Shown here in pieces: positions 59,782 through 64,000 of a stretch of DNA of 64,000 bases. The translations under genes and the position numbers were made by a program. Source of the stretch: Gracilimonas halophila (GTDB lineage: Bacteria; Bacteroidota; Rhodothermia; Balneolales; Balneolaceae); the NCBI RefSeq assembly GCF_042684365.1, contig NZ_JBHULI010000002.1:186001-250000 (forward strand). Direction: 5' to 3'. The notes beneath the pieces are model-generated. The model made no database searches and was not told the origin of the DNA. It saw only the letters and a list, made by a program, of their open reading frames with translations. Each line of letters starts with the position of its first letter. The first letter of the stretch is position 1.

Positions 59782-61830
59782 CTATCCGTCCTCCATTTTT
59801 AGAAATCGTGCGTTTATGGCTACGATCACCGTACTCAAGGACATCAAAATAGCTCCTACGGCCGGACTCAAAATAATTCCCCAGGCAAATAACACGCCGG
59901 CTGCCAATGGAATAGCTCCAATATTATAGCCGGAAGCCCACCACAAGTTCTGGATCATTTTTCTATAGGTAGATTTAGAAAGTTTGATAAGGGCAGTTAC
60001 ATCTTCGGGATTGTTTTTAACGAGTACGATATCTCCCGTTTCAACGGCCACATCCGAGCCGGCTCCAATGGCAATACCGACATCAGCTTGTGCAAGTGCG
60101 GGGGCATCATTCACTCCGTCTCCGGTCATGGCAACCATTTTGCCCTGTTCCTGAACTTCCTTCACTTTGTTGGCTTTTTGATCGGGGAGGACTTCGGCAA
60201 ATACCTGATCAATGCCCAGTTCTTTGCCTACATAATCGGCGGCCTGCTGATTGTCGCCGGTAAGCATGATGCACTCGATACCCATGTTATGAAGTGCTTC
60301 AATAGCGTATTTAGAGGATTTCCGTATTTCATCTCCCAGGGCAATAGCTCCGGCCAACTTGTCTTCGATGATCACAAAAACTACCGTTTTTCCTTGGGAT
60401 GAAAGCTCTTGAACGTTTTCTTCCGGGTAATCCATCTCCTCTTCACGGATGTATCCCGGGCTTACTACTTTCATTGATTTCTCATTCACTGTTCCTTCGA
60501 TTCCTTTCCCGGTGATGGAGTTGAACTCGTCAGGTTCCCAGGTCTCTTCGGCTTTCTCTAAAATACCTTTGGCCAATGGATGTTCGGAGTTTTTCTCTAA
60601 TGATGCCGCATATTTCAAAATTTCCTCATCCGAAAAGTCATCTCCAAAATTCAGGATATCAGTTATCGAGAAAGTTCCTTCTGTAAGCGTCCCTGTTTTG
60701 TCAAAGATGACGGCATCCAGGTTTCGGGCCTGTTCAAAAGCGGCGCGGTTACGGATCAAAAATCCATTAGTGGCTGCAATGCTGGTAGACCTTGAAACAA
60801 CGAGAGGAATCGCCAACCCCAAAGCATGTGGGCAGGTGATCACCATTACCGCTACAGTTCGGTTCATCGCAAAATCAAAACTTTGACCGGTGAAGAATAT
60901 CCACGCTCCAAACGTTATTAGTCCCGCGGTGATGGCAACAATGGTCAGCCAGAATGCAGCCCGATTAGCCAGATCTTGTGTTCGGGATTTACTCTGCTGA
61001 GCCTCTTCCACCAGACTCATCACCTGAGATAGGAAGGACTCATCACCCGTCTTCGAAATTTCTATGGTGATGGACCCCTTTTCGTTTACTGAGCCCCCGA
61101 TCACTTCATCGTCCTTAGCTTTGTTAACAGGCTTGGATTCGCCGGTAAGCATAGCTTCGTTTACACTTGACTCCCCCTTCACCACGATGCCATCAGCAGG
61201 AACTTTTTCTCCGGGTTTGATGAGAATTTTGTCACCCTGCCTCAATTCATCAACAGGAACATCTTCAGTTGACCCGTTTTCGTTCACACGATGGGCCTCC
61301 CCCGGCAATAGCTCAGCCAATTCTTCTAATGCAGATGAAGCACTCATCACGGAACGCATCTCAATCCAGTGACCCAGAAGCATAATGCCAACCAAAGTAG
61401 ATAGCTCCCAATACAGCAGGTCACCTTCAAATCCAAAAACCACAGCGGTACTGTAGAGGTAGGCTATGGAGATCGCAAGGCCGATAAGTGTCATCATGCC
61501 CGGCTGTTTTTTCTTTAACTCATCCACTAAGCCGGTTAGGAACGGCCATCCTCCAAAGAAATACACTACGGAAGAAAGAGCAGCGAGTATCCATTTGTCG
61601 GAAGTAAATCTCCAGTCTACTCCAAGAAAATTCTGGATCATTGGGGAAAGTGCCATAATAGGGATAGTCAGCCCTAGCACCCACCAAAAGCGCCACTTGA
61701 AATCCTGCACCATTTGTTTGTGGTGTTCATGGTGGGAGTGGCTTCCATGGTCACCATTTTCGTGATTGTGATCCATCTTATGGTCATGACAATTGTGATT
61801 ATCATGGTTGTGTTGTTCTTGGTGGTCCAT
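59782..61830 (-). CDS. copB: Copper-exporting P-type ATPase CopB
   Basis: A 682-aa P1B ATPase. The N-terminus (1-40) is rich in His (NHNCHDHKMDHNHE), with no CxxC domain. The metal motif is CPH (Cys-333 to His-335), which points to the CopB/P1B-3 group. TGES is at 229-232, the phosphorylated Asp-377 is in FDKTGTLTEG, then SEHPLAKG and MTGDGVNDAPAL. It should pump Cu+ or Cu2+ out of the cytoplasm. It heads the segment with DUF3347 and GDCCVxC genes. Confidence 0.96.
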   Translation of the reverse strand: MDHQEQHNHDNHNCHDHKMDHNHENGDHGSHSHHEHHKQMVQDFKWRFWWVLGLTIPIMALSPMIQNFLGVDWRFTSDKWILAALSSVVYFFGGWPFLTGLVDELKKKQPGMMTLIGLAISIAYLYSTAVVFGFEGDLLYWELSTLVGIMLLGHWIEMRSVMSASSALEELAELLPGEAHRVNENGSTEDVPVDELRQGDKILIKPGEKVPADGIVVKGESSVNEAMLTGESKPVNKAKDDEVIGGSVNEKGSITIEISKTGDESFLSQVMSLVEEAQQSKSRTQDLANRAAFWLTIVAITAGLITFGAWIFFTGQSFDFAMNRTVAVMVITCPHALGLAIPLVVSRSTSIAATNGFLIRNRAAFEQARNLDAVIFDKTGTLTEGTFSITDILNFGDDFSDEEILKYAASLEKNSEHPLAKGILEKAEETWEPDEFNSITGKGIEGTVNEKSMKVVSPGYIREEEMDYPEENVQELSSQGKTVVFVIIEDKLAGAIALGDEIRKSSKYAIEALHNMGIECIMLTGDNQQAADYVGKELGIDQVFAEVLPDQKANKVKEVQEQGKMVAMTGDGVNDAPALAQADVGIAIGAGSDVAVETGDIVLVKNNPEDVTALIKLSKSTYRKMIQNLWWASGYNIGAIPLAAGVLFAWGIILSPAVGAILMSLSTVIVAINARFLKMEDG

Positions 61831-61865
61831 TTTAAGTTCCGGTTAAGTTAGTGGTCGTTTGTTAC

Positions 61866-62302
61866 TTATCGGGATGACCAATGAATGGCTGTAATTTTCC
61901 AATGGTCTCCATCTTTTCTCAATACGGCGAGTTCAAGTGAGGTCAGGTCCATTTCTCTTTCAGAATACGTTCCCTTCATGGTACTCACGGTGCTTACCCA
62001 GGCAATAGCACCCTCAGTTGTAACTTTTTGAGTAAGGATCTCACGATTCATGGCCTTCAGGAACCTGCCGTCAGAGTGAAAGTGATGGGAGAGATATTCC
62101 TTTTTCGTCTCTACTCCGCTTCCTTCCAGTATCAGGGCATCATTAGCCAATAAATTGCTGGCGGTTTCAGAGTCATTATCTATGATCGCTGTTTTAAAAT
62201 CTTCTAACGCCATTAATACGTTTGTTTTTGGCTGGTTCGTTTGAGCCATTACAGTTCCCGAGAGCAAAAAAGTATACCAGTTATCTTTATAAGTGATTTC
62301 AT
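61866..62302 (-). pseudogene. Secreted NTF2-like (DUF4440-type) protein, signal peptide out of frame
   Basis: The body (from about 62267) is NVLMALEDFKTAIIDNDSETASNLLANDALI ... KDGDHWKITAIHWSSR, an NTF2/DUF4440-like fold of about 120 residues. An ATG at 62300-62302 opens MKSLIKITGILF in another frame. One extra T in the six-T run at 62266-62271 would join it as ...ILFLLSGTVMAQ, a perfect signal peptide. As written the signal and body are out of frame; TTG 62267 or ATG 62249 could start a cytoplasmic form. Slippage, true loss or sequencing error all fit. Confidence 0.75.
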
Positions 62303-62318
62303 AAGGTTGTTTTTTTGT

Positions 62319-63389
62319 TTAAAGTTGAGTCATTTCAATTTGAGAGAGCAGTACTGTGCCACTTCCCTGTAGCTTTAGTCCCACATTACCCCTTTCCGGG
62401 GCATCCCCGTGGCCGTGTACTTTCATTTCACGGTTCACATACCCCCGAAAATGAGTTCCGTCTCCAACAACACGCAGGAATAATTCTCCATTGACTTTAA
62501 ATGTACCTTCTTGAAATATGATTTCGTCTCCATTTTGGATTCTTCCCTGACGCATCATTCCATCTGAACTAAGAGATACAAAATCATAATTATTTGCGTC
62601 CTGTAAATGATGAACAAGTTCTACTTTTCCATCTAGATCATCTAAGTTGAGATTGTAATCAACCTGTACATCCTGGAACGAGTCATGGGTCACAAACAAG
62701 TTTGCTTGTTCTGAAGCTTTAAGGCGAAGTAGTGGAGATTCTGCTGAAATTATTGCCGGATTTAAGTCTTGAACAGAACCTTCCACCCAATGAAAGTTAG
62801 TGATGAGATCACTGACCGAATTTGAGTTTATGTTCCAGGTCCAGTCCCCATTTCCTTTAGTAACAAAAGATGAAACGGTTGAAGTGCTATCCATTGGTAC
62901 AGGTGATTCAGGTTCTTCCTGTTGCAAAAGTTGTCCCGTTCCTGCTCCGTATCCGAAGACCATTTTTCCACCGTATTCCGCGGTTTCAAACACCATAAAC
63001 AATCCCGGTAAAACCGTTATGAAAGCTACTATCTTAAAGCTGTTCTTTTCAAAAAGATCAAACCAGTGAAAAGCAATCCTTAGTATTGAATAAAGAATAA
63101 AGAACCAGAGCAGATATTGAGCCCAGTCGGCATGTTCACTGAGTACAGATTGGGCTTCAGTTGGAAGAAAAACAGTATCTGCGGCTATAGTTCCGGTATA
63201 ATAGGTAATTCCGGCGCATATAGTTCCTGTGACATACAGGATCGTATTTTTGGTTTCATCCCACCATTTTTCAGGAATAAAAAAGGTAATAAGGTTTGCG
63301 AATGCGGTGATCACTAACAGTGCAATTGGAAAGTGCACAATTAGTGGGTGAATGTTTGGAGCCCAATCGGGAATTAGTAGTGATTCCAT
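62319..63389 (-). CDS. DUF2231 membrane protein with C-terminal beta domain
   Basis: A 356-aa protein. The first half has about four membrane segments and begins NIHPLIVHFPIALLVITAFANL, a DUF2231 signature. The second half (about 180-356) is a beta-rich exported domain with WTWNINSNSVSDLITNFHWVEGSVQDL and LFLRVVGDGTHFRGYVNREM, like a LamG/glycosyl-hydrolase-type (DUF1080-like) fold. It lies between CusB-like and NTF2-like genes. A redox or heme link of DUF2231 proteins has been suggested for relatives; here it is inference. Confidence 0.82.
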   Translation of the reverse strand: MESLLIPDWAPNIHPLIVHFPIALLVITAFANLITFFIPEKWWDETKNTILYVTGTICAGITYYTGTIAADTVFLPTEAQSVLSEHADWAQYLLWFFILYSILRIAFHWFDLFEKNSFKIVAFITVLPGLFMVFETAEYGGKMVFGYGAGTGQLLQQEEPESPVPMDSTSTVSSFVTKGNGDWTWNINSNSVSDLITNFHWVEGSVQDLNPAIISAESPLLRLKASEQANLFVTHDSFQDVQVDYNLNLDDLDGKVELVHHLQDANNYDFVSLSSDGMMRQGRIQNGDEIIFQEGTFKVNGELFLRVVGDGTHFRGYVNREMKVHGHGDAPERGNVGLKLQGSGTVLLSQIEMTQL

Positions 63390-63472
63390 AATTAATTTTT
63401 AGCGTTTGTTTAATTGACTATAAATAGTTGCCGAAGCTTAATTAGTTATAACTAACATCATTTATTGAATTG

Positions 63473-64000
63473 TCAATTCATCTGCTCAACAGTCTCTCCA
63501 CAGTTGTGCATTTGAGTGCCATAAAAAGGGTTTTCAATATTTTCTTTGTCACTTATCCAGGTGCTTCCACCATCGTACATAGGACAGTATTGTTTAAATA
63601 ATTTTCCTTCATACCCTTCTTCCTCAACCCGAGTAATTAACATTTCCGAGATGGACTTAAATTCCGCTCGGAGTTCCTCGATGTCACTGAAGTCATCTTT
63701 TGTAAATGAGGTAACCTGTTCTTGTGCAGATTCAAAGTCATCGTTGGAAAGAGCTTCTCGCAGTTTCAGGTATTTCGGAATCAACATCTTCAGATCTCCC
63801 TGCATTTGGAGGCCGGAATGATCTTCTGTTTGCTCTATTTCAGAATCATCACTTTCCATATCACCGTGATTGTGAGCTCCCTGATTGTTTCCGGTTCCCG
63901 GCTCGCGGTTCATCATACTGAGTTTATCAGAAAGCTGGGCGGCAGCATCCACTTTAAAGGTTCCGTTAGTCACCACTCTTTCTCCCGGCTCCAGCCCGGA
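63473..64000 (-). CDS. CusB-like efflux adaptor, C-terminal part with DUF3347 (partial)
   Basis: The frame is open to the window edge. The visible start, SGLEPGERVVTNGTFKVDAAAQL, is the usual end of a CusB/HlyD-type periplasmic adaptor (GLxxGxxVVxxGxFxxD). It continues, as in some Bacteroidota, into a DUF3347 domain ending KQYCPMYDGGSTWIS ... NPFYGTQMHNCGE. It would link an RND pump and an outer-membrane channel for Cu+/Ag+. The rest, and presumably cusA and cusC, lie beyond the window. Confidence 0.88.
   Translation of the reverse strand, partial: SGLEPGERVVTNGTFKVDAAAQLSDKLSMMNREPGTGNNQGAHNHGDMESDDSEIEQTEDHSGLQMQGDLKMLIPKYLKLREALSNDDFESAQEQVTSFTKDDFSDIEELRAEFKSISEMLITRVEEEGYEGKLFKQYCPMYDGGSTWISDKENIENPFYGTQMHNCGETVEQMN

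Noticed and set aside
1..64000. tRNA, rRNA, tmRNA genes or transposases
   Set aside because: I saw no tRNA-like cloverleaf with a GGTTCGANTCC arm, no rRNA sequence and no transposase or integrase ORF.

Overview
The window looks like chromosomal DNA of a Bacteroidota/Balneolota-type bacterium, probably close to the Balneolaceae. The signs are a CarB without the C-terminal MGS-like domain, a half-length Bacteroidota-style glycogen synthase, many secreted lipoproteins with a Cys lipobox, a DUF6787 protein, and several upstream regions with the Bacteroidota -7 element TAnnTTTG. This is inferred from gene content; there is no rRNA in the window.

Layout. 1-3.8 kb: a lipoprotein cut by the window edge, miaA, then purS-clpS-purQ-lptB-rhodanese on the + strand. 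3.8-9.1 kb (-): a Rho factor, a secreted TPR protein, an outer-membrane barrel and a lipoprotein. 9.2-14.6 kb (-): half-length glycogen synthase, a ComA-type phosphosulfolactate synthase, malQ and glgB. 14.7-23 kb: LolC/E-like permease, membrane-anchored Mur ligase, sugar nucleotidyltransferase, formate-THF ligase, PH-domain protein and Na/Pi symporter. 23-31.4 kb: ruvA, ruvC, fabI, a broken four-helix-bundle gene, dinB, a metzincin-like lipoprotein with an altered active site, SulP and prfC. 31.7-40.7 kb (-): seven secreted or exported hydrolases and a Rossmann protein (two serine hydrolases, two M20 peptidases, an S9 oligopeptidase, a PqqB-like metallo-hydrolase). 41-51 kb: a GxxExxY gene between two 83-bp repeats, carAB, recQ, DUF58, SDR and an intact four-helix-bundle gene. 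51-56.5 kb: two-component system, aquaporin, small membrane and secreted proteins, CDGSH protein. 56.6-58.8 kb: a beta-CASP hydrolase with an in-frame TGA beside an ATP-cone nuclease. 59-64 kb (-): a copper-handling island (GDCCVxC protein, two DUF3347 proteins, CopB ATPase, NTF2-like protein, DUF2231 protein, end of a CusB-like adaptor).

The most interesting signal is not a standard operon. Several intergenic regions carry arms built from strictly iterated 7-nt or 9-nt units, arranged as inverted pairs. Two 7-nt pairs enclose four-helix-bundle (23S rRNA intervening-sequence type) genes, one intact and one broken. Two 9-nt elements enclose a GxxExxY gene. At all three loci the arm starts at, or one base from, the stop codon. 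At least five other loci carry such arms with no such gene. This suggests a family of cassettes with loaded and empty sites.

Three genes show point lesions that could be real decay, programmed events or sequence errors: TGA at 57822-57824, a six-T run at 62266-62271 that unlinks a signal peptide from its protein, and HKxxH for HExxH at 27678-27692.
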